From Zavarzinia compransoris (GTDB lineage: Bacteria; Pseudomonadota; Alphaproteobacteria; Zavarziniales; Zavarziniaceae): a stretch of 64,000 bases of DNA. Position 1 is the stretch's first letter. Every line of letters starts with the position of its first letter. A program made the position numbers and the translations under genes. Of the stretch, positions 55,259 to 64,000 are shown in pieces. The notes under the pieces were generated by a model, which saw only the letters and a program-made list of their open reading frames with translations, made no database searches and was not told the DNA's origin. The stretch spans positions 565,085-629,084 of the forward strand of contig NZ_QGLF01000001.1 of the NCBI RefSeq assembly GCF_003173055.1, in the 5' to 3' direction.

Positions 55259-56203
55259 TCAGGCGATGAGGGCGCGGGGCACTTTGAACTGGACGCGTTC
55301 CTCGGTCACCGTCACTTGTTCGACGGTCACCGCGTAACGCCGGCGGAAGGCTTCGATCAATTCCTCGACCAGGCTTTCGGGGGCGGAGGCGCCGGCGGTG
55401 ATGCCGACCCGGTGCACGCCTTCCATCAACGACCAGTCGAGTTCGCCCGCGTGCTGGATGCGCAGCGCCTTGGCGACGCCGGCGCGGGCCCCGACTTCGA
55501 CCAGGCGGACGGAATTGGAGGAATTGGGCGCCCCGATCACGATCAGCGCATCGCATTGCGGCGCGATCGCCTTCACCGCCGCCTGCCGGTTGGTGGTGGC
55601 GTAGCAGATGTCTTCCTTATGGGGCGCCTGGATCGCGGGGAAGCGCGCGGTCAGCGCGGCGACGATGCCCGCCGTGTCGTCGACCGACAGGGTGGTCTGG
55701 GTGATGAAGCCGAGCTTTTCCGGGTCCGGCACCGCCAGGGCGGCGACATCCTCGACCTTCTCGACCAGGGTGATCGCGCCCTCGGGCAATTGGCCCATGG
55801 TGCCCACCACTTCCGGGTGGCCGGCATGGCCGATCATGATCAGGTGCATGTCCTGGGCATGCAGGCGTTCCGCCTCGACATGGACCTTGGAGACCAGGGG
55901 GCAGGTGGCGTCGAGATAGGCCAGGCCGCGCTGCCGCGCATCCGCCGGCACCGATTTCGGCACGCCATGGGCGGAAAAGACGACATGGGCATCCGCCGGC
56001 ACCTCGTCCAGTTCCTCGACGAAGACCGCGCCCTTGGCTTCCAGCGATTCGACCACGGTCCGGTTGTGCACGATCTCGTGCCGGACATAGATCGGCGGGC
56101 CGAAGCGTTCGAGCGCCAGTTCGACGATCTGGATGGCCCGGTCCACCCCGGCGCAGAAGCCGCGCGGGGCCGCGAGAAGGATGGTCAGGGCGGGTTTGCT
56201 CAT
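55259..56203 (-). CDS. ispH: 4-hydroxy-3-methylbut-2-enyl diphosphate reductase
   Basis: 314 residues from ATG 56203. The three cluster-ligand Cys lie in [13 protein letters not shown] (Cys17), DATCPLVSK and ICYATTNRQ. It is the last enzyme of the MEP isoprenoid pathway. Reading further upstream from this start has no conserved sequence and overlaps the divergent lipoprotein region. The ispH-thrB-rnhA order is typical of alphaproteobacteria. Confidence 0.96.
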   Translation of the reverse strand: MSKPALTILLAAPRGFCAGVDRAIQIVELALERFGPPIYVRHEIVHNRTVVESLEAKGAVFVEELDEVPADAHVVFSAHGVPKSVPADARQRGLAYLDATCPLVSKVHVEAERLHAQDMHLIMIGHAGHPEVVGTMGQLPEGAITLVEKVEDVAALAVPDPEKLGFITQTTLSVDDTAGIVAALTARFPAIQAPHKEDICYATTNRQAAVKAIAPQCDALIVIGAPNSSNSVRLVEVGARAGVAKALRIQHAGELDWSLMEGVHRVGITAGASAPESLVEELIEAFRRRYAVTVEQVTVTEERVQFKVPRALIA

Positions 56204-56312
56204 CGTCGTCGTGACGTCCACTGGAGGGGCCGGGCCCGGCTTGTGCCCGTGCGGGCGCTTGTCTAGAGTGCGCCGACCATAATCCGTACCGGCAGCGAAA
56301 GGGAAGCAAAGG

Positions 56313-56888
56313 ATGGCCATCGTGTCGCAAGGCGGGAAAGCACCGCGCAGGCAGGCCGCCCTGGCCGCGGCGGTGCTGGTCGCGCTCGGGCTCGCGGGCT
56401 GCGGCTCCTCGTCGTCCTCCGGCGCGACGGAAACGCCTGCCGTGCCTTGCCCCGCCGTTTCCGTGCTGTCCGACGGCGCCAGCCTGACAAGGTTCCGCGA
56501 CGGCGGCGGCCAAACGCCGGACGACGTCGTCTATACCGTCGAAGTGCTGGACGCCAAGGGCATCTGCCAGCCGGCCGCGAACGGCCAGGTCACGGTCGAC
56601 GTCGGGCTTTCGATCGTCGCGCGCCGGGGGCCGGCGGGCAAGGATGTCACCGGCATCACCGTGCCCTATTTCCTGGCCCTGACCGAGACCAACACGCGGG
56701 TGATCAGCCGCGCCAGCTACGAGACCCAGATCCCCCTCGACCGGGGCAAGCCGGGCGGCGGCATCCTGGAACACCTGACCGTCACCGTGCCGCTCGACGG
56801 CAAGTCGCCCTATGCCTTCGAACTGATCGGCGGCCTGCAGATCTCCGCCGCCGAGCTGGACGAGGGGCGGCGCCGGCGCGGCCGTTAA
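56313..56888 (+). CDS. Hypothetical lipoprotein
   Basis: 191 residues. Basic N-terminus, hydrophobic segment and lipobox LAGC (Cys30), followed by a Ser-rich linker. The mature part is beta-rich ([45 protein letters not shown]). I do not recognise the family. It diverges from ispH across 109 bp. Codon use is like its neighbours. Confidence 0.78.
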   Translation: MAIVSQGGKAPRRQAALAAAVLVALGLAGCGSSSSSGATETPAVPCPAVSVLSDGASLTRFRDGGGQTPDDVVYTVEVLDAKGICQPAANGQVTVDVGLSIVARRGPAGKDVTGITVPYFLALTETNTRVISRASYETQIPLDRGKPGGGILEHLTVTVPLDGKSPYAFELIGGLQISAAELDEGRRRRGR

Positions 56889-57272
56889 CAAAACCTTGCC
56901 GACTGTGCGGGCGGTCACAGCGCCGACGCCCGGACCCCGGCATCTTTCTTCCGTGCCGCCGCGGTTGCCGCGGCGGTGATCGCCCATCGGGGGATAGGCG
57001 GTCAGGGCGGCGGGACGTCGGGGGGCGTTCCCGCCGTCCGCATTTTCGGCACCTCGCCCTTTTGGGCCCATCACACTTTGGGCCCTGCGGCAACTTGCAC
57101 CCCGCATTTTGTCGATCGGCTTTGCCTTGGATCAACCCACCGTTATAGGATTTGTGAACCAATACCTGTGAGGATGGGTGCCGGCACACGAGTGGCCGTC
57201 GCTTGGTGATCATCGGCATGGGGCAGGGGCTAATCACCGGTGCCCACGATCAAGGCAACTGGGACAGGGCGA
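56889..57272 (+). other. 384-bp gap before hemA: hairpin and candidate promoter
   Basis: No gene is visible. A hairpin CCGCCGCGG (56956-56964), loop TTG, CCGCGGCGG (56968-56976) lies 68 bp after the lipoprotein stop and may end its transcript. Another inverted pair, TTTTGGGCCCATC and CACTTTGGGCCC type blocks, lies near 57060-57090. Hexamers TTGCCT (57122-57127) and TATAGG (57144-57149), 16 bp apart, could be the hemA promoter, giving a leader of about 115 bp. Confidence 0.45.
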
Positions 57273-58484
57273 ATGAACTACGACGAGAAATTTGCGACTG
57301 CCATCGCCGACCTGAAGCAAGAAGGCCGGTATCGTGTCTTTGCCGACTTGAAGCGTCACTGCGGGGCCTTCCCCCGTGCCACCTGGCAAAGCCAGGCCGG
57401 CCCCCGCGAGATCGTGGTCTGGTGCTCGAACGATTATCTCGGCCAGGGCCAGAATTCCGAAGTCCTCGCCGCCATGCACGAGGCGCTCGATACTTTCGGC
57501 GCCGGCGCCGGCGGCACCCGCAATATCTCGGGCACCACCCGCGCCCATGTCCTGCTGGAGGACGAACTGGCCAGCCTGCATCGGAAGGAAGCGGCGCTGC
57601 TCTTCTCCTCCGGCTTCGTCTCGAACGAGGCGGCGCTGTCCGCGTTGTCCCGCGTGCTGAAGGGCGTCACCGTCTATTCCGACGAATTGAACCACGCCTC
57701 CATGATCGAGGGCATCCGCCACGGCGGCGCGCCCAAGCGCATCTTCCGCCATAACGACGTGAAGCACCTCGTCGATCTTCTCAAGGATGCCGATCCGGCG
57801 GCGCCCAAGATCATCGCCTTCGAAAGCGTCTATTCGATGGACGGCGATATCGCCCCGATCGCCGATTTCGTCGAGGTGGCGAAGAAATACAATGCCCTGA
57901 CCTATCTCGACGAAGTCCATGCCGTCGGCCTCTATGGCCTGCAGGGTGCGGGCGTCGCCGAGGCGACGGGCACCATGGGCGAGATCGACGTGATCGAGGG
58001 CACCCTCGGCAAGGCGTTCGGCGCCATGGGCGGCTATATCGCCGGCTCGTCGGTGATGGTCGATTGCGTGCGGTCCTATGCGCCGGGCTTCATCTTCACC
58101 ACGTCGCTGGCGCCGGTGATCGCGGCCGGGGCCTGCGCTTCGATCAAATACCTGCGCCGGCACAATGAACTGCGCGAAAAGCATCAGGAACGCGCCGCCA
58201 CCCTGAAGCGGAAACTGGCCGCCGCCGGCCTGCCCGTGCTGCACAGCCAGTCCCATATCGTGCCGGTGATGGTGGGCGATCCGGTCCGCTGCAAGGCGAT
58301 CTCGGACGAATTGCTGGCGGTCGACGGCATCTATGTCCAGCCGATCAATTTCCCGACCGTGCCGCGCGGCACCGAGCGGCTGCGTTTCACCCCGTCGCCC
58401 TTCCACGACGACGACATGATGGACCGGCTGGTCGCCGCCCTCGACCGCATCTGGACCGCCGCCCGGCTGCCCCGCGCAGCCTGA
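57273..58484 (+). CDS. hemA: 5-aminolevulinate synthase
   Basis: 403 residues from ATG 57273. PLP-dependent alpha-oxoamine synthase: the Gly-rich [13 protein letters not shown], the [10 protein letters not shown] site, and the PLP-binding Lys in [14 protein letters not shown]. It condenses glycine and succinyl-CoA, the first step of C4-type haem synthesis, which in bacteria is an alphaproteobacterial trait. Single gene with its own leader. DUF2937 converges on it. Confidence 0.97.
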   Translation: MNYDEKFATAIADLKQEGRYRVFADLKRHCGAFPRATWQSQAGPREIVVWCSNDYLGQGQNSEVLAAMHEALDTFGAGAGGTRNISGTTRAHVLLEDELASLHRKEAALLFSSGFVSNEAALSALSRVLKGVTVYSDELNHASMIEGIRHGGAPKRIFRHNDVKHLVDLLKDADPAAPKIIAFESVYSMDGDIAPIADFVEVAKKYNALTYLDEVHAVGLYGLQGAGVAEATGTMGEIDVIEGTLGKAFGAMGGYIAGSSVMVDCVRSYAPGFIFTTSLAPVIAAGACASIKYLRRHNELREKHQERAATLKRKLAAAGLPVLHSQSHIVPVMVGDPVRCKAISDELLAVDGIYVQPINFPTVPRGTERLRFTPSPFHDDDMMDRLVAALDRIWTAARLPRAA

Positions 58485-58499
58485 CGGCGGCAATCGGGA

Positions 58500-59006
58500 T
58501 CAGCGCCGGACGAAACCGCCCGGCGTTGCCCTTTTCCGGCGTCGGAACACGAGGCCGAGCAGGCCGTAGAGCGCCCAGCCGAAGCCGACCCCGCCCAGCC
58601 CGAACATCGGATCCAGCGTCGCCGTGATCTCATAGGTCGACAGCGTGTCGCGCAGCAATTCGCGGTCGCTGCCGGTCGCGACCGTCACCACCTTGCCGAA
58701 ACTGTCGGTGGTCGCGCTCAGCACCGTCATTTCCGCCGCCAGCGATTTCCGCCGCGTTTCCAGCGCCAGCATGCGGTCGGCCGTGCCGCGCACCGCCGAA
58801 TCGCTGGACTGGCGGTGCCGCTCGGCCAGTTCGTTGAAGGTCAGCCCCTCGGCCGCCGCCTGGGTGGCGAAGGCATCGACCAGTTTCTGCACTTCGCCCA
58901 GGGCGCCGCCCAGCCGCTGTTCATAGGCGCGAGCGAAATTCGGCAGCTGGCTGGCGCCGATGCCGCCGGCGATCACGAACAGGATCAGGAACAAATGACG
59001 AATCAT
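58500..59006 (-). CDS. DUF2937 protein
   Basis: 168 residues. N-terminal hydrophobic helix (3-20) and the family segment LPNFARAYEQRLGGALGEV; a helical middle part; and a second membrane helix near 138-156 (FGLGGVGFGWALYGLLGLVF). The membrane topology suggests a small envelope protein with a helical periplasmic loop. Function unknown. Confidence 0.85.
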   Translation of the reverse strand: MIRHLFLILFVIAGGIGASQLPNFARAYEQRLGGALGEVQKLVDAFATQAAAEGLTFNELAERHRQSSDSAVRGTADRMLALETRRKSLAAEMTVLSATTDSFGKVVTVATGSDRELLRDTLSTYEITATLDPMFGLGGVGFGWALYGLLGLVFRRRKRATPGGFVRR

Positions 59007-59074
59007 GGCGTGTGTCGAGCCCAGCCCTTTTAACCATCAGTGCGCGGGACCGGACTGACTGTCAACCATGCGGG

Positions 59075-59818
59075 CTAGGCGGTGCCGGCCAGGGCGACCG
59101 CATCGGCGCCTGCCGGGAAGCGAAGCCTGGCCGTGCCGTCGTCGACCGCGGCCCATACCGCTTCCGCGACGTCGCTTTCCCGGGTGGTCAGGGCCGGCCG
59201 GGCGAAGGCCTGGAAGATCGGGGCGGCGAAGCCGGCGTAAGTCTCGGGCACCAGATCCTCGATGCGGACCTCGGTATTCGCGGCAAAGCGCGTGGTCGGG
59301 GCATAGCCGGGCTCCACCAGCCGGACCCGGATATTGAAATGCCCGAGTTCATGGGCCAGCGAGCCGGTAAAGCCCTCGATCGCCTGCTTGCTGGCGGTAT
59401 AGGCGGCGGCCAGCGGCATGGGCGCCAGGGTCACGCTCGACGTGACGTTGACGATGGTGCCGGCGCGGCGTTCGCGCATCTGCGGGATGACGGCCTGGGT
59501 CAGGGCCATCACGCCGAAGGTATTGGTCTCGAAGATTTTGCGGATATGGGCCATGGGCGTCGCCTCGAAGGCGCCGACGACGCCGATGCCCGCATTGTTG
59601 ACCAGGACGTCGATCGGCCCCGCGGCCTTGACCGCTGCCGCGATGCTGGCCTCGTCCGTAACGTCCAGCGGCAGGAGGCGCAGGTTTTCGGCCGGCGGCA
59701 GAAGGTCCGCCCGCGGTCGGCGCATGGTCGCGACCACATGCCAGCCCTGGCCCAGGAAATGGCGCGCCGTCTCGAGCCCATAGCCCGAAGAACAGCCGGT
59801 GATCAATATCGTCTTCAT
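59075..59818 (-). CDS. Short-chain dehydrogenase/reductase
   Basis: 247 residues, classical SDR. TGCSSGYGLETARHFLG is the cofactor motif, NNAGIG the structural motif, and the active site is Ser (VTSSV), Tyr and Lys (YTASK). It diverges from the AraC regulator across 100 bp. Substrate unknown; the regulator probably controls it. Confidence 0.9.
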   Translation of the reverse strand: MKTILITGCSSGYGLETARHFLGQGWHVVATMRRPRADLLPPAENLRLLPLDVTDEASIAAAVKAAGPIDVLVNNAGIGVVGAFEATPMAHIRKIFETNTFGVMALTQAVIPQMRERRAGTIVNVTSSVTLAPMPLAAAYTASKQAIEGFTGSLAHELGHFNIRVRLVEPGYAPTTRFAANTEVRIEDLVPETYAGFAAPIFQAFARPALTTRESDVAEAVWAAVDDGTARLRFPAGADAVALAGTA

Positions 59819-59864
59819 CCTTCATCTCCCATCTCGGGTGTCGATGACGGCATTCTAGCCGGGG

Positions 59865-59914
59865 TGGATCGGACGATCTGCGATTGATGATCCATTTTTC
59901 ATTTGTTATCGTCC
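59865..59914. promoter_or_regulatory. Nested inverted repeats between the SDR and AraC genes
   Basis: TGGATC (59865-59870) with GATCCA (59889-59894), and GGACGAT (59871-59877) with ATCGTCC (59908-59914), interleaved in the 100-bp divergent gap. These are plausible sites for the AraC-type regulator or for shared control; unverified. Confidence 0.35.
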
Positions 59915-59918
59915 AAAC

Positions 59919-60821
59919 ATGGTCGATCCTCTTTCGGATGTCATCGGGCTGCTCCGGCCCCGGGCGGTCTTTACCAAGGGCATCAGCGGCGCCGGGCGCT
60001 GGGGGGTCCGATACGGGGATTTCGGGTATCCCAGTTTCGCCGCCGTGATCGAAGGCGCCTGCCGGCTGGCCGTGGACGGGCAGGCGGCGCTGACTCTCGA
60101 TGCCGGCGATTTCATCCTGCTGCCGACGACGCCGGGCTTCACCATGACCGGCTTCGAGCCCGTGGCGCCGGAGCCGGTCGATCCCCATGCGGCGGCGCAG
60201 GCAACGGCCGAGCTTCGCCACGGCCGCCAGGACGGCCCGCCCGATGTCCGCATCCTGGGCGGCTATTTCGTCACCGAGGCCGGCAACGGCGATCTCTTCC
60301 TGTCGCTGCTGCCGAAGCAGATTCATGTCCGGGGGGTGGAGCGGCTGTCCGTCCTGGTCCGCCTGCTGATCGGGGAGGCTGCGGCGGCCCAGCCCGGGCG
60401 CGGCCTCGTGCTCGCCCGCCTTGTCGAGATCCTGCTGGTCGAAGCCCTGCGCCTGGCCCAGGCGCCGGATGCCCCGGCGGGCTTGCTGCGCGGCCTGGGC
60501 GATGGCCGGCTGGCCGAAGCGATCCGGAGAATGCATGCCGATCCGGCCCGGCCCTGGACCATGGCGGAATTGGCGCGGGCGGCGGCGCTGTCGCGCTCCG
60601 CCTTCTTCGAGCGCTTCAGCCGCCACGTCGGGGTGCCGCCGATGGAATATCTGCTCGCCTGGCGCATGGCGCTGGCCAAGGACCTGCTGCGCCGGGGCGA
60701 GGGCGGTCTTGCCGAGGTCGCGGCGCGGGTCGGCTACGGCTCGGCCAGCACCTTCAGCACGGCGTTCAGCCGCCATGTCGGCCAGCCGCCCGGCCGCTAT
60801 GCCCGGGCGCCGCTCCCCTGA
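59919..60821 (+). CDS. AraC-family transcriptional regulator
   Basis: 300 residues. N-terminal cupin-like sensor (about 15-190, CRLAVDGQAALTLDAGDFILLPTT in parts) and C-terminal two-helix-turn-helix domain (about 205-298, MAELARAAALSRSAFFERF and VAARVGYGSASTFSTAFSRH). It matches the AraC regulators with an AraC-binding-like cupin_6 domain that often sit beside an SDR gene. Inducer unknown. Confidence 0.9.
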   Translation: MVDPLSDVIGLLRPRAVFTKGISGAGRWGVRYGDFGYPSFAAVIEGACRLAVDGQAALTLDAGDFILLPTTPGFTMTGFEPVAPEPVDPHAAAQATAELRHGRQDGPPDVRILGGYFVTEAGNGDLFLSLLPKQIHVRGVERLSVLVRLLIGEAAAAQPGRGLVLARLVEILLVEALRLAQAPDAPAGLLRGLGDGRLAEAIRRMHADPARPWTMAELARAAALSRSAFFERFSRHVGVPPMEYLLAWRMALAKDLLRRGEGGLAEVAARVGYGSASTFSTAFSRHVGQPPGRYARAPLP

Positions 60822-60828
60822 AAAACGA

Positions 60829-60858
60829 AAAACCCCGCCGGCGGGACCGGCGGGGTTT
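60829..60858. terminator. Bidirectional terminator between araC-type gene and nrdJ
   Basis: AAAACCCCGCCGG, loop CGGGA, CCGGCGGGGTTTT: a 9-bp GC stem with A and T runs on the two sides. It serves the AraC-type gene (stop 7 bp before) and nrdJ on the minus strand (stop 17 bp away). Confidence 0.85.
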
Positions 60859-60875
60859 TCGTCAGGCGCGTCGGG

Positions 60876-63800
60876 TTACGAGCAGCCGCTGGTCGAGCCG
60901 CAGGTGTCGCACTTCAGGCAGGTGCCGTTGCGCACCAGGGTGAAATTGCCGCAATCGCCGCAGGCATCGCCGACATAGCCCTTCACCCGCGCCTCGCGGA
61001 TGCGGGCGAGGCGCTTTTCGGCCGCGGAAACCGCGCTGGCGGCGACCGCCACCGCAGCACTGGCGCTTTCCGCCTGGGCGGCGACGGCAACCTCCGGCTC
61101 CGCCACCAGGGCGACGGCTTCCGAGGCATGGGAGGCCTGGGCCGCCTGACGCAAGCCTTGCGCGGCGGCGTTCAGGACATAGAGGTTGGAGCGGACATAG
61201 CCGTTCGAGACCGGGGCGGTGACCGACGCCTTGAAGGCGGCGGCCTTGGCATCCACCGCCTCGCGGCGCTGCGGGGCGCCGTCGAGGGCGGCTTCGTCCG
61301 CGCCGTCGCCCATGGCGTCGAAGCGCAGGTCCGCCGGCTCGACATGGGCAAGGTCGTTGCGGGCGAGGTAGGAGACGGCCAGTTCCCGGAAGACGTAATC
61401 GAGGATCGAGGTCGCCATCTTGATGACCTCGTTGCCTTCGACCATGCCCGCCGGCTCGAAGCGGGTGAAGGTGAAGGCATCGACGAATTCCTCGAGCGGG
61501 ACGCCGTACTGAAGCCCGATCGAGACCGCGATGGCGAAATTGTTCATCAGGCTGCGGAAGGCGGCGCCTTCCTTGTGCATGTCGATGAACAATTCGCCCA
61601 GCTTGCCGTCGTCATATTCGCCGGTGCGGAGATAGACCTTGTGGCCGCCGACATTGGCCTTCTGGGTATAGCCCTTGCGGCGGTGGGGCAGGCGCTGGCG
61701 CACGCCGACGCCGGGCACGACCTTCTCGACGATGCGCTCGACGATCCGCTCGGCGATGACCTGGCCTTTCACCATGGGGGTGGCGTCTTCGCCGACCTCG
61801 TCGTTCACCTCTTCCAGGATCTGGCTGGCCAGCGGCTGCGACAGTTTCGAGCCGTCGCGATAGAGCGCATTCGCCTTCAGCGCCAGTCGCCAGGACAGGA
61901 GATAGGCTTCCTTGCATTCCTCGACCGTCGCCGATGCCGGCATGTTGATGGTCTTGGAAATGGCGCCCGAGATGAAGGGCTGGGCCGCCGCCATCATGCG
62001 GATGTGGCTTTCGACCGAGAGATAGCGCTTGCCGATCCGGCCGCAAGGATTGGCGCAGTCGAAGACCGGCAGATGCTCGTCCCGCAGGTGCGGCGCGCCT
62101 TCGAGGGTCATGGCGCCGCAGACGTGGACATTAGCCAGTTCGATGTCGGCCTTGGAGAAGCCGAGCGCACCGAGGAAATCGAAGCCCGGATCGTCCAGCT
62201 TCTCCGCCGGCAGTTTCAGGGTCTTCAGGCAGAAGTCTTCGCCGACGGTCCATTTGTTGAAGGCGAACTTCACGTCGAAGGCCTGGGCGAGGTTCTTTTC
62301 CACCGCCTCGATCTGGGCCGGGCCGAAGCCCTTGGCCTTCAGCGCGGCATGCGAAATCGCCGGCGAGCCCGCCAGCGTGCCGTGGCCGACCGCATAGGCG
62401 ACGATGTCGGCGATGTCCTTCTCGCCATAGCCGAGGGTGGCCAGGGCGACGGGGACGATGCGGTTGATGATCTTGAAATAGCCGCCGCCCGCCAGCTTCT
62501 TGAACTTCACCAGGGCGAAGTCCGGCTCGATCCCCGTGGTGTCGCAATCCATGACCAGGCCGATGGTGCCGGTGGGCGCGACCACCGTCGCCTGGGCATT
62601 GCGATAGCCGTGCTGCTCGCCCAGTTCCAGCGCCAGGTCCCAGGCCCGCTTGGCGGCGGCGGCAAGGCCGGCCTCGCGGATATTCGCATGGTCGAGGGCG
62701 ACCGGCAGCGTGTGCAGGTTCTCATAGCCGGTGGCAACGCCGTGGGCGGCGCGGCGGTGGTTGCGCACCACCCGCAGCATGGGCGCGCGATTGTCGGCAA
62801 AGCCGGGGAAGGCGCCCAGTTCCTTCGCCATCTCGGCCGAGGTGGCATAGGCGATGCCGGTCATCACCGCCGAGACGGCGCCGCCGAAAGCCCGGCCCTC
62901 GTCCGAGTCGTAGGACAGGCCCGACGCCATCAGATAGCCGCCGATATTGGCGAAGCCGAGCCCGAGGGTGCGGTAGCGGTACGACAGTTCGGCGATCTTC
63001 GGCGAGGGGAACTGCGCCATGGTCACCGAGATTTCGAGCACCAGGGTCCAGAGGCGGACCGAATGCTCGAAGGCGGCGACATCGAAGCTGCCGTCGTCCC
63101 GGCGGAAGGTGAGAAGGTTCAGGGACGCCAGATTGCAGGCCGTATCGTCCAGGAACATATATTCCGAGCAGGGGTTCGAGCCGCGGATCGGGCCCGAATT
63201 GCTGCAGGTATGCCAGTCGTTCACCGTGGTGTGATACTGCAGGCCCGGATCGGCGCATTGCCAGGCGGCAAGGCCGATCTTTTCCCACAGTTCGGCGGCC
63301 TTCACCGTCTTCGTCACCTTGCCGGTGGTGCGCGCGGTCAGCTGCCAGTCGCGGTCGGCCAGCACGGCGTTCAGGAATTCGTCGGTGACGCGGACCGAAT
63401 TGTTGGAATTCTGGCCGGAGACGGTCAGATAGGCGTCCGAATCCCAATCCGTGTCATAGACGCGGAATTCGAGGTCGCGATAGCCCTGGCGGGCGAACTG
63501 GATGGCGCGCTGGATGTAATTGTCCGGGATCATGGCCTTGCGGGCGGCCTTGATCGCCTGTTTCAGCGCCTCGTTCTGCTTCGGCTCGAAGCGGGCGTCG
63601 CCGCCCACCGTGTCGAGATGGCAGGCCGCGAGGATCGCGTTCATATGGACTTCGGCGAGCTTGGAGCCGGCGACCAGGGCCGCCACCTTCTGTTCCTCGA
63701 TCACCTTCCAGTCGATGAATTCCTCGATGTCCGGATGGTCGACGTCGACGATCACCATCTTGGCCGCGCGCCGCGTGGTCCCGCCCGACTTGATGGCGCC

Positions 63801-64000
63801 CGCTGCCCGGTCGCCGATCTTCAGGAAGGACATCAGGCCCGACGACTTGCCGCCGCCCGCCAGCTTTTCGCTGACGCCGCGCAGCTTGGAGAAATTGGTG
63901 CCGGTGCCCGAACCATATTTGAACAGGCGGGCTTCCCGGATCCACAGGTCCATGATGCCGCCGTCGTTCACGAGGTCGTCCTCGATGCCCTGGATGAAGC
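60876..64000 (-). CDS. nrdJ: Adenosylcobalamin-dependent ribonucleotide reductase, 5' end beyond the window
   Basis: The frame stays open to the window edge, and the last codons ([19 protein letters not shown]) match the internal NrdJ sequence, so the start is outside. About 1041 residues are visible. The class II radical-site motif NPCSE, with NLASLNL after it, lies in the middle. The C-terminal part (from about 850 visible residues) is rich in Ala/Val and ends in a zinc-finger-like Cys set, CGDCG and [10 protein letters not shown], the redox shuttle. It reduces ribonucleotides with a B12 radical and works without oxygen. Confidence 0.95.
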   Translation of the reverse strand, partial: FIQGIEDDLVNDGGIMDLWIREARLFKYGSGTGTNFSKLRGVSEKLAGGGKSSGLMSFLKIGDRAAGAIKSGGTTRRAAKMVIVDVDHPDIEEFIDWKVIEEQKVAALVAGSKLAEVHMNAILAACHLDTVGGDARFEPKQNEALKQAIKAARKAMIPDNYIQRAIQFARQGYRDLEFRVYDTDWDSDAYLTVSGQNSNNSVRVTDEFLNAVLADRDWQLTARTTGKVTKTVKAAELWEKIGLAAWQCADPGLQYHTTVNDWHTCSNSGPIRGSNPCSEYMFLDDTACNLASLNLLTFRRDDGSFDVAAFEHSVRLWTLVLEISVTMAQFPSPKIAELSYRYRTLGLGFANIGGYLMASGLSYDSDEGRAFGGAVSAVMTGIAYATSAEMAKELGAFPGFADNRAPMLRVVRNHRRAAHGVATGYENLHTLPVALDHANIREAGLAAAAKRAWDLALELGEQHGYRNAQATVVAPTGTIGLVMDCDTTGIEPDFALVKFKKLAGGGYFKIINRIVPVALATLGYGEKDIADIVAYAVGHGTLAGSPAISHAALKAKGFGPAQIEAVEKNLAQAFDVKFAFNKWTVGEDFCLKTLKLPAEKLDDPGFDFLGALGFSKADIELANVHVCGAMTLEGAPHLRDEHLPVFDCANPCGRIGKRYLSVESHIRMMAAAQPFISGAISKTINMPASATVEECKEAYLLSWRLALKANALYRDGSKLSQPLASQILEEVNDEVGEDATPMVKGQVIAERIVERIVEKVVPGVGVRQRLPHRRKGYTQKANVGGHKVYLRTGEYDDGKLGELFIDMHKEGAAFRSLMNNFAIAVSIGLQYGVPLEEFVDAFTFTRFEPAGMVEGNEVIKMATSILDYVFRELAVSYLARNDLAHVEPADLRFDAMGDGADEAALDGAPQRREAVDAKAAAFKASVTAPVSNGYVRSNLYVLNAAAQGLRQAAQASHASEAVALVAEPEVAVAAQAESASAAVAVAASAVSAAEKRLARIREARVKGYVGDACGDCGNFTLVRNGTCLKCDTCGSTSGCS

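Noticed and set aside
57050-57272. Riboswitch in the hemA leader
   Set aside because: I looked for conserved cobalamin, glycine and FMN aptamer cores and saw none. Only simple inverted repeats and a candidate promoter are present.

Overview
The window is a continuous stretch of high-GC chromosome from an alphaproteobacterium, probably Rhodospirillales-like; I cannot name a genus. The evidence is a circularly permuted two-piece tmRNA gene, a CcrM-type GANTC methyltransferase next to rnhB, 5-aminolevulinate synthase (C4 haem pathway), a split ATP synthase operon atpI-B-E-F'-F with no F1 genes attached, the smc/dsbA/dciA/mutY block, the ispH-thrB-rnhA block and B12-dependent ribonucleotide reductase. 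Coding density is high. I see no insertion sequence, phage, CRISPR array, rRNA or tRNA gene. Most of the content is housekeeping.

Region 1 (1-10134, minus strand). An outer-membrane-like protein with six tandem units of about 127 residues is followed (upstream in transcription) by a tight eight-gene operon. In order of transcription it encodes an SPFH protein with a SHOCT tail, two zinc-ribbon DUF4178 proteins, an unannotated 45-residue membrane peptide, a DUF350 membrane protein, a membrane-embedded spermidine-synthase-like enzyme, a Tat-exported FAD amine oxidase and AdoMet decarboxylase. The set links polyamine chemistry to a membrane scaffold and is the most interesting system here.

Region 2 (10135-25160). 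The ATP synthase Fo operon, smc-dsbA, dciA diverging from mutY, argC, rnhB-ccrM with four GANTC sites packed just upstream of ccrM, a crotonase, a glutathione transferase, and rplM-rpsI.

Region 3 (25161-37900). A LysR/DoxX divergent pair; the permuted ssrA gene, whose tag reads ANDNEMALAA; a voltage-sensor-type K+ channel with a C-terminal zinc ribbon; DinB; the xseA-DUF2093-M23 peptidase operon diverging from purD; tadA diverging from a 23S rRNA pseudouridine synthase with a 30-residue repeat tail; and rsmD.

Region 4 (37900-46705, minus strand). mutL (with its own endonuclease motif), pgi, a DUF3035 lipoprotein, and the maoC-ribF-ileS-lspA series.

Region 5 (46706-64000). A cheY-cheZ pair, a TcmP/LCMT-type methyltransferase overlapping a convergent HAD phosphatase, a C69-family hydrolase, a Prx5 peroxiredoxin with a MazG-like protein, an LpxR-like lipid A deacylase, rnhA-thrB-ispH, a lipoprotein, hemA, DUF2937, an SDR enzyme diverging from an AraC regulator, and nrdJ, cut by the window edge.

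Translation initiation at GTG or TTG is common inside tight operons, and several start choices below rest on GTGA/ATGA overlaps. Named families come from recognisable motifs and gene order; no database search was possible.
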